A DNA stretch of 64,000 nucleotides from Paraphysomonas bandaiensis. Its lineage: Eukaryota; Chrysophyceae. Position 1 is the first letter of the stretch. Every line of letters starts with the position of its first letter. The notes below the pieces were generated by a model. It made no database searches and was not told the origin of the DNA. It saw nothing but the letters and a program-made list of their open reading frames with translations. This document shows, piece after piece, positions 40,981 through 51,888 of this stretch. Both the position numbers and the translations under genes were made by a program. The stretch is from assembly GCA_965644295.1 (NCBI GenBank), contig CBFFRP010000296.1, positions 62,001 to 126,000 of the forward strand, written 5' to 3'.

Positions 40981-43113
40981 ATGATGAAAACTGCGTTAAT
41001 TACAGCATTGGCTGCCAATGCCGCCAGCATTGTTAATGCCGAGTGTGCAAATGCATGCAATGGGCACGGAAGTTGCACCAGTTATGATATGTGCGATTGC
41101 AACAGGAACTGGCAGGCTAATGACTGTTCAGAGCGTGTTTGCCAGTATGGTCTGGCACACGTTGATACCCCAAAGGGAGATTTGAACCACGATAATGTCA
41201 TTGAAGGCCCTGACAATATCATTGTTGAGAATGCCTTTAAGTATCCTTTTGGAACCACTGAGCAGTTTCCCCGCATGCAGGATTCGGATCTTGCTGACCT
41301 CGAGAATTCAGCCCACTACTACATGGAATGCTCTAATAAGGGAACCTGTAACAGAGAAACTGGTACTTGTGAGTGCTTTCCTGGATATGATGGTGCAGCA
41401 TGTCAGCGTGCTTCTTGCCCTGGATACCCAGAGTCCTGCTCTGGGCATGGTGTTTGCAAAACCATTCGCCAGTTGGCCAATGCCGATTACGGCAATATTT
41501 ACGAGCTTTGGGACAGAGATGTAACAATGGGGTGTGAGTGTGACAAGGGATTTTATGGTCCTGACTGCTCTTTGAGAGAGTGCAAGTATGAGATCGACCC
41601 TCTTTACTATGATGATACCGCTACTATTAAATATTCTGTCTTCGACTTCGCCATCCTCACCACTGGAAGTCTGCAGACAGATTTCACCAATGGTATGTCT
41701 GATTCTAGCACAGCTTACTGGGCGATCAAGTTCTATGATATGCACGGTGAGGACTGGACTACTAGACCTATTCCTGAGGGAGCTCAGTGCGCCGAGGTCT
41801 TGGATGCCCTGGCTGACCTTCCCAATGATGTTATCCCTCGAATGGATTCCACGTGGTGCACGAGAACTGCCAGGGACAATGCTGAGAGTCTTGATGGTGG
41901 TTTCGATAGCACTGATGCACTTACCTATGATACTGCTCGTCCTATTGCATACCCTCTTGGATTCTGGCTTGCCGATGGTGTCACACGCAACACAACCTCA
42001 TTTGATAACGTAGAGGCTCCTGAGTTCTCTGGTTACATTTACCGCATTCACTTCAACAACAACCCAGGAAAACTTAGACAACCTGAGATCGATATCTACC
42101 TTGATGGTAAGCGCCCCACTCTCAGCTCAGATCCCGAAAACACTGACGAGATCGTCACACGTGTGTGGACCGACGGGCAGCAGGGTGAGAACATTGATTA
42201 CTTCGGCGACCACTGCGATGGTGTCACTGTTACACTGGACTTTACTGATGGAACTGGAACTGTCCTCGCTGGTCTTGATGCTACTGAGACCGCACTTCTT
42301 AAGGCATGTCTCGGAACCTCTGATTTTGATCCCAATAACAATGTTGAGATCTACGACTGGGACCATGGTAGCGAGATGTATCCCCATCTTATCAAGCTTG
42401 TCCTTTCAGTGACCAGCTCAGCTGATGGAGGGTACTACGCTGCATTATACTACGACGGAACTAACTTTAACCTCCTTAATCCCATCCGCGGTCCTGATCA
42501 GGACGAGAGTGACATGTTCGAGGTGTACACGACTAAGGGTGTGCTCGCTCGTACGTCCAACAAGACCGAGGCACACTTTGGATTCGCTTCTCAGGAAATT
42601 GTCATGACTAACACAACCTGGGAGTACCATGAGGGTAGGGTATCTTTCGATGGTGATGTTTCTTGCGAGGTCAATGATAACAACCGTTACAAGCTTGAGT
42701 ACATTGACCACTGCTTGAACAAGTCTGATATCATTACCTTCCTTACTTTTGACGACCTCTCCCGCAACCCTCCTCACATTAACCTTTACACTGTTGAGAA
42801 GATCTGGACAAAGCAATACCAGGCCAACTCTACAGATACCTTCCCCACTCTTGCCAAGGACGTCCATCAACGATTTGGTACTCACGTCATCGAGACAGAC
42901 CTTTCCACCAACTGGGCTGCTGATAATGCCATCGAACCAAACAACCCTCTTAACTTTAACATCTACAAGTTCTTCCCTGACGAGACAAGCAACTATGAGT
43001 ACGTCGCTCAGTGCTCCAATAGAGGAATCTGCAACACTGACGAGGGGTTGTGTGAGTGCTTCTCTGGCTACACTGGTGATGCATGCCAGACTCAAGCCAG
43101 CCTTGCTGTGTAA
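40981..43113 (+). CDS. Mastigoneme/SIG-type secreted EGF-like protein
   Basis: Single exon, 710 residues. The signal peptide (MMKTALITALAANAASIVNA) is followed by three N-terminal EGF-like modules: CANACNGHGSCTSYDMCDC; CSNKGTCNRETGTCEC; and CPGYPESCSGHGVC with CECDKGFYGPDC. A long unique region of about 430 residues follows, and a final EGF module (CSNRGICNTDEGLCEC) sits near the C-terminus. The block 'AHVDTPKGDLNHDN' and the following 'YPFGTTEQFPRMQDSD' with 'AHYYMECSNKG' are, from memory, hallmarks of stramenopile SIG1/Ocm1-like proteins, which include structural proteins of the tripartite flagellar hairs (mastigonemes). It should therefore be secreted and assembled on the flagellar surface. 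Codon use is GC-biased as in the protease gene, which fits an abundant structural protein. Other EGF adhesion proteins are the alternative. Confidence 0.85.
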   Translation: MMKTALITALAANAASIVNAECANACNGHGSCTSYDMCDCNRNWQANDCSERVCQYGLAHVDTPKGDLNHDNVIEGPDNIIVENAFKYPFGTTEQFPRMQDSDLADLENSAHYYMECSNKGTCNRETGTCECFPGYDGAACQRASCPGYPESCSGHGVCKTIRQLANADYGNIYELWDRDVTMGCECDKGFYGPDCSLRECKYEIDPLYYDDTATIKYSVFDFAILTTGSLQTDFTNGMSDSSTAYWAIKFYDMHGEDWTTRPIPEGAQCAEVLDALADLPNDVIPRMDSTWCTRTARDNAESLDGGFDSTDALTYDTARPIAYPLGFWLADGVTRNTTSFDNVEAPEFSGYIYRIHFNNNPGKLRQPEIDIYLDGKRPTLSSDPENTDEIVTRVWTDGQQGENIDYFGDHCDGVTVTLDFTDGTGTVLAGLDATETALLKACLGTSDFDPNNNVEIYDWDHGSEMYPHLIKLVLSVTSSADGGYYAALYYDGTNFNLLNPIRGPDQDESDMFEVYTTKGVLARTSNKTEAHFGFASQEIVMTNTTWEYHEGRVSFDGDVSCEVNDNNRYKLEYIDHCLNKSDIITFLTFDDLSRNPPHINLYTVEKIWTKQYQANSTDTFPTLAKDVHQRFGTHVIETDLSTNWAADNAIEPNNPLNFNIYKFFPDETSNYEYVAQCSNRGICNTDEGLCECFSGYTGDACQTQASLAV

Positions 43114-44189
43114 ATCCTTGCTTTTGTAGTATCTCATTCAATTTTCATGGTGTCTGGTGAATAATAGTAACATATAATAACCATCCATATATTATTTACT
43201 AGTTTATATTTTACGTGGACCGTCTTGAATCTTATATTCTGCTTTTCTTTATTTATGTATTGTACTATGCTGTTGTTTCTTATTTTGGTACCTAAAGCGT
43301 AGACAAGCTACTCGAATAGTACAAATATAGAATTTAGTTATTAGTTGCAGTATTACACTGCCTTGTTAAGCTTTTGCCATAATATGTTCTTCGACTTTCA
43401 CGATACGACACAGCAGTTACTAAGTAAATTATACATTATACAATACTTTTATACCTGCAAACTGCACACACGTCGCGACGATTCATAAAAATATATAAAT
43501 TTATTGTGGAAAAAGGATGATATTATTATTACGAGCATAATTAATTATTAATGTGCATCACAGCCAGTATCGGCTTATATCTTATATTGCAACTGTCGAG
43601 TTCTACTATGTAATAGAAGTGATGTTAACGAAGTAAATAATAAAGGTCACTACGTATAAATATTAACTTTTGCACGAATAGAAAGCTCGCTGTGGCTAGG
43701 TATTGTACAGTTGAGGTTAGCTTATGGTTAAGTAATCTAAATATTATAGTATAAACATTGGTAAAGAATACAGTAAATTATGATGGTATTATATATAGAT
43801 TAAAGAAATGCTATTAGATATTATATTAAATACAGTGATGCGATATTGTGACAACTATAATACAACACCGTAAATACTATTGGCTCGAAGAGCATCAAAT
43901 CAAACATTATAACACAATAGTGAATTCATATATATTATATATAAACTTGAAACAGTGTATGTTTTTTATTTACCTCTATCAGGCCTTAACAGTATAGTGG
44001 TATATAGTGAGATAGTATATTGGTATATAGAGTGAGATGGTTATAGTTCATACTTGTGAACTGTATGCAATATATATATGTGTAGTCGGTGACTTTTATA
44101 GCTGTAAAACTGAAGTAATATGGAAGAAATTAGTAAAAAGTATTATAAATTAACAGTTACTTATTGTGCATACTTATACCCTTTTCCAA
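43114..44189. other. AT-rich intergenic DNA
   Basis: Very AT-rich with (TA)n tracts (about 43930 and 44070). Includes the 3' UTR of the EGF gene. No gene, RNA or ordered repeat recognised. Confidence 0.45.
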
Positions 44190-44400
44190 CCATCATCAAA
44201 AATTTTACCAGGTTTTGGTATTACCTCGACTTACAGTAGTTGGATGGTAAAATAAATAACTTCAGTAACTGAATGTAGTATATTGTCTCAATAATCTATT
44301 AGTAGAATTGTAATCAATATCATCTGATATATATATATATTGTTAATTGTGATGCAACTAAATTCATGTTGTCTCTACTACCAATAAATATTCATATCTT
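44190..44400. repeat. Fragment similar to the DNA at 32190-32310
   Basis: 'aacttcagtaactgaatgta' and the following 'gatgcaactaaattcatgtt' resemble 'aacttaagtaactgaactta' and 'ccaaattcatgctatcgcaa' near 32210 and 32280, next to the hAT relics. Its start, 'ttttaccaggttttggta', could be a transposon end. Diverged; boundaries unclear. Confidence 0.35.
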
Positions 44401-44749
44401 AGACAATACGATTTTACACAGTGAAGGTATTTTAGTTTTTCTCTAACATAAATAATATCATAATATTATTAATTTAATTCATGTTCTGCAGTTTTCAACT
44501 GTTGTATTTTCAGCTAAAAGTCATAAAACAATCTGGCCTTATATTTTTGGATGTTACCTAGTAGGATGTCTCTAATCAGCTTGTGAACATTCATATATCA
44601 TATACACAGCATTCGAGTCAGTTACACTAGCAAGGGCTATAAGCATGATGTATGTGTCTGTACATAAAAAAGATGCTGATGCGAATTATAGTCTCGTGCG
44701 TCTACAATATATGTTATATTTATCATCACACTTATGTACGAATTTGAAT

Positions 44750-45080
44750 ATCTCGCAGTAGATATTTCCTCAGAATCCTTCTGTGGTAAGGCTACATTTG
44801 TTGTTGTAGTAGCTATATTATAGAAATTTTAGGATTTACAGTTATGAGTTAATCTTGTATATAATTATCCTTTGATTTTTCATTCGGTTTGTTAATGTTA
44901 ATAATCAAGAGGGAACACCTACTTCCTCTTACAACAAGCAAGCTACAAATAGGTATACACAATCTAGATATATATATATTAGGTTTTCAACATCATGTTG
45001 TGGATAAAAGCTACAATTTAACCTCTAGTTAAGGAGTATTTTTCTTTGCCCAAGTTTTAAAACTCGAGACACAATATATA
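44750..45080 (+). repeat. Dispersed repeat pair (partner at 37640-37930)
   Basis: Second copy of the pair described at 37640. It carries 'cctcagaatccttctgtggt', 'ggataaaagctacaatttaa' and 'gttttaaaactcgagac' in the same order and orientation as the first copy. Confidence 0.5.
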
Positions 45081-45704
45081 GTCTCCTTATTACCCGTAGT
45101 TAAATAAAACTAACATTGCTGCTTTGAAGTCGTTCTCTTTGACTAAATTAATATTTATATAGAATATATAGTATAAACAAACACTACTACACTTACTATA
45201 ACATTTACGCTATAATAATGCTGTCCATCATTATATTTGATGTTGTCATTAGTATTGTTGCTATATACCTGAGTATTATACTTGTTAAATTAAAAATATA
45301 TATTACATCATGTCGCTGCTTACTTCAAAACTAATACCTCTACAATTGTCTATATGTTAGAGACTTGTACGTCACACTACCCCCGGATTCACTAAACATC
45401 ATTACTGAACAGCTTGAATTCAACAGGCAGCTCAATGAAGTTATATACTGACTATATACAATATGCGGCTCACGCTAGTTTCGGAGAAACACCAGTTTTT
45501 TTTTCTGCCCAAATGCTAGTGTGGTACAAGGTACAAGGTTCAAGGTTCAATATATATATATTAATAACATAATAACATATATATATCATCAATCATTATG
45601 CTTCATTATTGATAATTATGTCTTTCTTTATCTTTTGAATGGATATATAAGTACTACAAGGGACACTACTAACTGTCGCTTGTGTAGACGTCTTTTGTAC
45701 AGGG
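45081..45704. other. AT-rich intergenic DNA
   Basis: No gene seen. A short R1-end match ('tgactatatacaatatgcgg' then 'ctcacgctagtttcggag') is at 45448-45488; compare 17078-17113. Confidence 0.45.
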
Positions 45705-45935
45705 TTCCCTGATGAAGTCAAGGAATTTCTGCTTGCTCACTGCGTTCACTATGAGTGATAGAGCGAAAGTGGTTGCTCCTTGGTGCTTGCAGTGCAGTGA
45801 CGCACAAGCAGCTTTTGTAGCGTTAAATAGTAGGATATCAGAGTTAAGCACCAGTTAGTTAAATTGCTACATTAGTTCTAACTCTTACACGCTTACTCCT
45901 TAAAATCAAACATTCACTACTAAACGAATGAACGC
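45705..45935 (+). repeat. Dispersed repeat R1, copy
   Basis: Forward R1 segment with 'ctgcttgctcactgcg', 'gatagagcgaaagtggttgc', 'tccttggtgcttgcagtg' and 'taaatagtaggatatcagag'. It lacks the 'gggcccacctcaaggg' block present in fuller copies. Confidence 0.65.
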
Positions 45936-46048
45936 GGCACTGGAAATTTATATACCATGTAGGCATGATTAGCAACTACAGTTAATAAAATTAATACTCG
46001 TGAAAGTGTGGCATAATATACAAATTGATAATGCTGCTACTGCTACGT

Positions 46049-48627
46049 CTAAAATGTGTCATCGTCAAAGTCATCGTCGCTTCCACCTTCAGTTTTAAAT
46101 ATGTCATCATCCACAAACCAATTCAGACCACTGTCATCGGATTTGGGGAGCTGATCGTCTATTTCTGTACACGGAATGCTCAATATTCCAGGTGCACATA
46201 AATCTTGGTCAGATGTCAACCATTCACTATTACTTTTCGACTTAAATGATAGTTCCTCACTACGTTCAACAGAGGTATTTCCTGAGACTGGAGTGGTGGA
46301 AGGAAACCTAGATTTTGATGTTCTTATGCTGTTCCAGACTGCTTGAATCGGACCAAACCAACTCGAAATCCCCACTCCAGATGTTGTGATCTCACTCTCT
46401 TTCCCCCGATATTTCGTAGGCCTATGACCCCACTCTACCATATCACCGAGAGTCCGCGTTTGCTTTACTTCATCCTTTGCACTAGAGCTACTCGTTTTCG
46501 TTTGATACAACACAGGGAAAGTAGATTCTGGGAAGTAGGATCTCATCGCATCCTCCGCACCTCCCACCGAGTCCGACCCTAAAACACGCTCACAGGAAAG
46601 GCTAGCAACAGGCTCTGTGTCACCGTTACTGGCTTGTTCAAGCTCATCGGCCACATCAGCAAACCAGTCCAGCGATTGAACTGGCTCACTTAAAGTAACA
46701 TGTATGTCCTCACATACAGTATCTTCTTCAGGTGGTACTGTCTTGGTGTATATACCTTGTTTTCGTCTACGCATATACGTTCGGACCAGCAATACAATGA
46801 ACAGTATTGACACTATCGGGATAAGAATAAGCCCCATCAATACCGCATCATCACCCGCATACGGGTTAATCACGACGCGTTTGGATATACTCGCAGCAGT
46901 CGGTACCTACATTCTCTTAGAAGTAGTAAAATCAACATCTACATTCCATACCGGGGTTGGAGGAAGTGCTTGAACAAAGCCCTCCAGTGTTATTTCACCA
47001 CGGAAAAGAGCCTCCGATGCTGAGGAGTAAGCATTCGTGAAGCATATCTACTATTCATGAGTACAGATAGTGTACATTGGTAATAACCCACCTCTCGTAC
47101 ACTGAAACCAGAAACTCTGGCCTCGTGAAGAGCAACTTGAGCACTGTACACTCCGTCTTCTCCACTGTTCAATTCAGATGGCCAATACGTTAGCCAGTCG
47201 CAAGTAAGGAAACTAAGATCAGAAGCAGTACCACCAACTTGAACACAGTAATCACTACTCGCATCATTTATAGACACGAGCAAATCAGAGGCCCACGACA
47301 CGCCGTTGCCCGCGAATTGTAAATCCAAAGATATATTTTGCAGATACCCTCCTGCGGAAACTTCAATGCATCCCGATTCACCACCACGAAGATTAAGTTC
47401 AAAATAGATGTGGGATATCTCCCCAAGACTAGACAAATCGGACACCTGAATTCTTGCACTAGATGGAGCGAAAGATATGGATGGGACAGACGAAGGCGAT
47501 ATTGAGGGTACAGGAAGAATTATTTCACAATCCCTCACCAGGGAGCCAAGAGTGAGATCTCCGGTATAGTGAACGACGCCTGCCTGTGGAAAACTGTTCA
47601 TTAGACAAGCCCTATAAAGTCCACTACCAGATATATTGAAATCCATGAGGTTCATATCTGCATAGTTTTCACTGTAGCTTCGAATGGACTGCCAAGAATC
47701 AGGCCACGACAAGAACTCATAGCCCGAGGAGCTGTCCTCCTTATACATATCTCCTCCTAACCATATGCCCCTACCAGATGAAACCTGTTGAACACTGACT
47801 GTCATATCGTAAGGGCCAGCCACACCAGGATACGACCTGAGAAATGTCATATCAATAACTGCCCTGTCCATATGTCCACTGGCGGAAACAGTCAGACATA
47901 TCTGTTCGTTAGCACCGAGCAGTGCGTCAAAAGACAGAATAAGCACATCATCACAAGACGACGTGACCGCCAGAGGTACAGAAGAGGGTGGTGCAGATAC
48001 TGTGGGGGAAACAGTAGATAACTTCGTAGGGTGAAGTGTTGGTGATCGAGTAGGTGGTGTAAGCGAGGGTGCGACAGTGGCTGTTGGGCTAGCTGTAGCG
48101 GATGCACCGGTCACTATCAAATCTGACTCAAAGAAGTCTATCTGGGATTGATAGCGCACTTGAGAAACTGATCCAAACCACCCGTTTCCAACACATAGTT
48201 TCCATTCATGTTCACCAGACAGCAAACCAATACTAAATTTATCGAAATGAAACCCCTCAACGCTCTCATTCCAACCCTGCGAGTCCCATGGGCCTGCATA
48301 AAGACACCCTTCCATTACATTGCGAAACCCTCCTCGATGAACACAGCCCAGAGTCTTTCCGTTTTCATCTTCAGTTGAGAGAGTCATAAACATGTCAGAG
48401 GCCTGTGCCAGCACCTCATTCTTCGGCTCAAAATAGAGCTGACAGGTGATGTCAGTCACTGAGCCACTAGCGATGAAACGAATACACTCAGTATCCTCAG
48501 ATGATGCACTCATATCAACGTGAAACAGGGGCTTACGGCCAATACCATTCTCCTCTCGGATTGTCCCCATGACCAGGGATACTAACTGAATAATCCATGC
48601 ACCCCTTACGACGCACTGAGGAAACAT
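46049..48627 (-). CDS. Type I membrane protein with three related ectodomains
   Basis: Three exons: 48627-47088, 47019-46952 and 46906-46049. The introns are 68 nt and 45 nt, and the spliced frame is exact: 821 residues. A hydrophobic leader (about residues 9-22) is followed by three domains of about 130-150 residues that share an organisation: an acidic start, Cys-Ile-(R/C/E)-F/V-x-x-(S/A)-G strands, 'DMFMTLS', 'DMTVSVQ' or 'DLLVSIN', and a final W/Y-x-x-C-x strand. The three lie at about residues 30-165, 225-365 and 393-540. They are probably beta-sandwiches like proprotein-convertase P or CUB-type domains. Domains 1 and 2 are linked by a PTxxPT-rich stretch. A membrane segment (VLMGLILIPIVSILFIVLLV) and a basic stop-transfer RRRKQG follow; the cytosolic tail of about 240 residues is Ser-rich and ends in an Asp-rich peptide. 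Function unknown; surface receptor or adhesin is inference. Confidence 0.82.
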
Positions 48628-49085
48628 TGGGGGACCGGACAGTACCCTTGCTCCTACCCGTCACTAGCTATGCAAGGCTATATTTCATGAAGAGATAGAC
48701 GAGACAGGTGTATGTGATATGCGGAGAGTTAATGATTCTCTCATCTGCCTCTTATCGCCTCGTGGTTATGTAAGTGGAGGCCTTGACTGTGCATTCGGGG
48801 CGTCCTGTTTGCCCCAACTTACATGAAATTTTGTCGGAATTTTTTTATAAACTACCGCATGAGGCCCAGAAATACATCAGAATATGCATGCGTATAGGTA
48901 TACACAATTGGAGTCTAGAAACTAGAGATATTCTCTCAAAATCCGGATATTATCAAGTGATCCACCAATACGAAATACACGGCACTACTCCTGGTACTGC
49001 ACAGTGATGTGTGATGTGCGTGATGTTATTGCTTGACTGTGATAACAACACTTGACACATACGTTATATCTTTATATCTGCTACC
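48628..49085. promoter_or_regulatory. Divergent intergenic region
   Basis: 458 bp between the divergent membrane-protein gene and the small acidic gene at 49086. It must hold both promoters. An open frame at 48774-49007 has no recognisable domain and lies in promoter position, so it is not called. Confidence 0.35.
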
Positions 49086-49673
49086 ATGTCTGATATAGAC
49101 TCCCTTGATGGACTTGTGGATGACATCGATATCGATGCCATTGACTCTGGAAAGCCCTCTGATTTAGACGATATATTGGATGATTGTGCAGAACAGTTTC
49201 TTTCGACTGAGTCATCCCTAAAGTTTGAGAAAGGTGATAGTGTAGACGATTCTGCCTGTGTTAGACTGGATGATCACTTAGAAGAGAAAGCTATACAAGA
49301 ACTAAAGTGCGCCATGGAAAATGTTCCCCATGCCTTAAAAAATAAGTGGATGGGCATTCTTTCCAGCAATATCGATACTGAGGAGCAGTTTAAGTTTGTC
49401 CCAAGCTATGCTTACATGGGCTGGGATAAGGAGTATCCACAATTTTCTGTCGAAAAGAATCTAAAAGATATTGTATTACGGGCCAGTGTGAAGTCAGGAC
49501 TCTCTGATTCTCAATCTAGCGCTGTGGAAGCTGCCATTCGTACCGAAAATTCAGTTACGCAGAGATATATATCCAAAATATTAGATGACAAAAAAGATAC
49601 TGTCAGAAATGATTGCAATTTTGATTCGTGTGCATTTTCTTGTTTATCTAATGCTGTCACCAGCACCAGTTAG
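49086..49673 (+). CDS. Small acidic protein, unknown
   Basis: 195 codons, single exon, ATG in a good context (ctaccATG). The first 60 residues are extremely acidic (MSDIDSLDGLVDDIDIDAID and onward), which is typical of an intrinsically disordered nuclear or binding segment. Residues 70-120 are more ordered: 'ENVPHALKNKWMGILSSNI' and 'FKFVPSYAYMGWDKEYP'. The C-terminal part has two predicted helices and a Cys-rich end (CNFDSCAFSCLS). I do not recognise the family. Codon use and the clean termination at 49673 support a real gene. Confidence 0.6.
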   Translation: MSDIDSLDGLVDDIDIDAIDSGKPSDLDDILDDCAEQFLSTESSLKFEKGDSVDDSACVRLDDHLEEKAIQELKCAMENVPHALKNKWMGILSSNIDTEEQFKFVPSYAYMGWDKEYPQFSVEKNLKDIVLRASVKSGLSDSQSSAVEAAIRTENSVTQRYISKILDDKKDTVRNDCNFDSCAFSCLSNAVTSTS

Positions 49674-50203
49674 TGTATTGTTCTGTATTTTTTTGATACA
49701 CATCGAATCCGCAGTGTTATTTAATAATTAAAATGCAAACTTTGCTAAGGTTATTGTTCACGTGATCGAATGTGAGAATAAATTATATGGATGCCTCGAA
49801 TGTGCACAAGGTACTTACTTACACCGAAACTAATGCACTGTCATTTATCGTGGTAACATTGTGGTTCTTATTTTATAATTTATATAGAAATTCTAGTTAT
49901 AGGTAGAAGTCTATCTAACTCGTCTAGTACTCTTATGACTACTTATCTGGTGATGGTTGGTGACGCCTATTGCTAATAACAAGACTTTCATATATATAGA
50001 AAATTCCATTGTAATAGCCGAACTGCTAATTCTAAAACAGTGATTCCAAGCAAGCATTTTTTTATATATATTGCATAACTTTAATAGAAATACTTGTTTA
50101 TTCTTTATATATTACCCTTGCGTATGTACTGCTGTAATGATTGCGAGTATTTATGAATAGATAGCGTTCCATCAATAGTACTGATGGAGTTTCTAAACCG
50201 GCC
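49674..50203. other. Intergenic DNA with an R1 end fragment
   Basis: AT-rich. Positions 49885-50000 match the outer part of R1 copies at 60590-60700 ('ataggtagaagtctatctaa', then 'gacgcctattgctaataaca' and 'agactttcatatata'). Nothing else seen. Confidence 0.45.
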
Positions 50204-50587
50204 CTACAATACTATTAACTGATTAAACGTTTCCTCATACTCATCCTCTGAGCCATCATCATCACCATATTCATCCCATATTAATTGAAATATGCTTGCA
50301 TCCGGCCACAACTGTCGGTTAGCTTTCAGAAACAACACCATATTAAGTGTAGTAGGATGCATACGTTTGCGCAACACTGATATAATCAGTTTTGCTGCGC
50401 TGAACAGGCGTTCACATGTATTGGAAGTACATACAATATGACTCGTGCACCTGTACTTAGATATTTCAACTTTCCGTTTCGTAAATTTTTGAGCTGATTG
50501 AAGAACTTTCTCCACATATCCAACTTCAGCTTCATCATCCTCTGTATTGCTGCAATAATCACTGTCTGAAGGGAGATTTATATACAT
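50204..50587 (-). pseudogene. hAT transposase C-terminal fragment, second family
   Basis: 127 open codons with the hAT dimerisation signature 'SNTCERLFSAAKLIISVLRK' followed by 'MVLFLKANRQLW'. It is clearly different in sequence from the relics at 32745 and 58938, so it belongs to another hAT family. The upstream catalytic region is missing within the flanking kilobase. The open frame could mean recent loss or domestication; a fragment is more likely. Confidence 0.65.
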
Positions 50588-51888
50588 GGACTTATATTGT
50601 TTACCCTACAATGAAGAATCCTTCTGTATATTGTGAGCTACTTTAACAGAAACAATATTGATGGAATATTTCACCAGTCCACCAATCAATATATTTTACA
50701 ATATATTGCAATACAATATATTGTTCCCTATCCCTGCTCTATAATAAAACCATTCAAGTTAAATAACCTACACCATCTTGTAAGTTGCAATCAGGTGCCA
50801 GAAATCTACGAATAGAAATGTATAGCGTCTACTCAAAGGTTGGTCTAGAAACAAATAATAATAATAATAATACCAGGCCGTCGGAGTCCCAGGACATATT
50901 GATACACTCATACACTCTAATGCATCATGCTCACCACATAGTTAAGTCATTATGCTATATCTGTATTAGATGAAACGTGTAGGCTTTTAAAAAGTAATGC
51001 ACACATCAGGCCCCATCAAAGTATATTGCCAGCGTAGTGCCAATTATCTGTGTATTAGAGATCCCATTAATACAAGAAAGTACTAAGGACATATACTGGA
51101 TACTGATAAGTACCATGTGTACTACATGAACGGGATATACAAATGCATTCAGAAAACAATCTACAACATTATTGAGCACTACACGATTCAAACCACGTAT
51201 CTTGGATGGGGAGGATGCAATGGCTGATTCAGCCACTTTTATATTTGCAAACAAGCAAGCCAAGTTGCTCTTTGTGTCTTCCATGATGATCAACAATGTA
51301 CTGGTGTACGGTGTACTGGTATACAGTCCATTGGCATACTAGAATACGGGATTTTTAAATGTGAAGAACATTATTTTCGTTCTTTTTAGTTCCACAGGCT
51401 GAAATTTTTACATATTTTTCACCAACTTTCCCCACAGTAGCACTTTGGGTAGTACAGTGGTACGATAGTATCTATAGGTAACATGGCAGCGTTTACTGTA
51501 TACAGGTGTACCGTTGGGTGGTGTGGACAGCATACTAGTACATAGTACAGTAGTGTGGTTATGGCTTCGTACGTCCTCTTCTCCCATCACTCTGCATCAA
51601 GATCAGATGTGATGTATACCATATACCTGTACGAGTACTCTGTGCCGATATATGAGAATACAGTGAACGGCATAACTACTCAGCGTATCACTAACTAACA
51701 ATAGCAATATTCGACTCAGAACATCGTATAGTAAGCATCTGACAACCAGACTACAAGTAGCGTCGAGTACAATGGCTTCTCGCTAATTCCTTATTCGTAT
51801 TCTGTGGACAGAAGTGTCTGTATCGTAGATTTAAAGGAGGTTGAGGGATTATTCCGGTGAGCGACTAATAATCGACTCAACGCATACG
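50588..51888. other. Intergenic DNA upstream of the channel gene
   Basis: No supported gene. It holds an (ATA)n microsatellite near 50851-50870 and a run of overlapping 'caatatattg' palindromes at 50690-50725. Several 'tgtactggtgtac'-type near-palindromes lie at 51295-51345. The part adjoining 51889 must contain the promoter. Confidence 0.4.

Noticed and set aside
42445-43137. A 230-codon minus-strand frame opposite the EGF protein gene
   Set aside because: Antisense shadow with the same cause.
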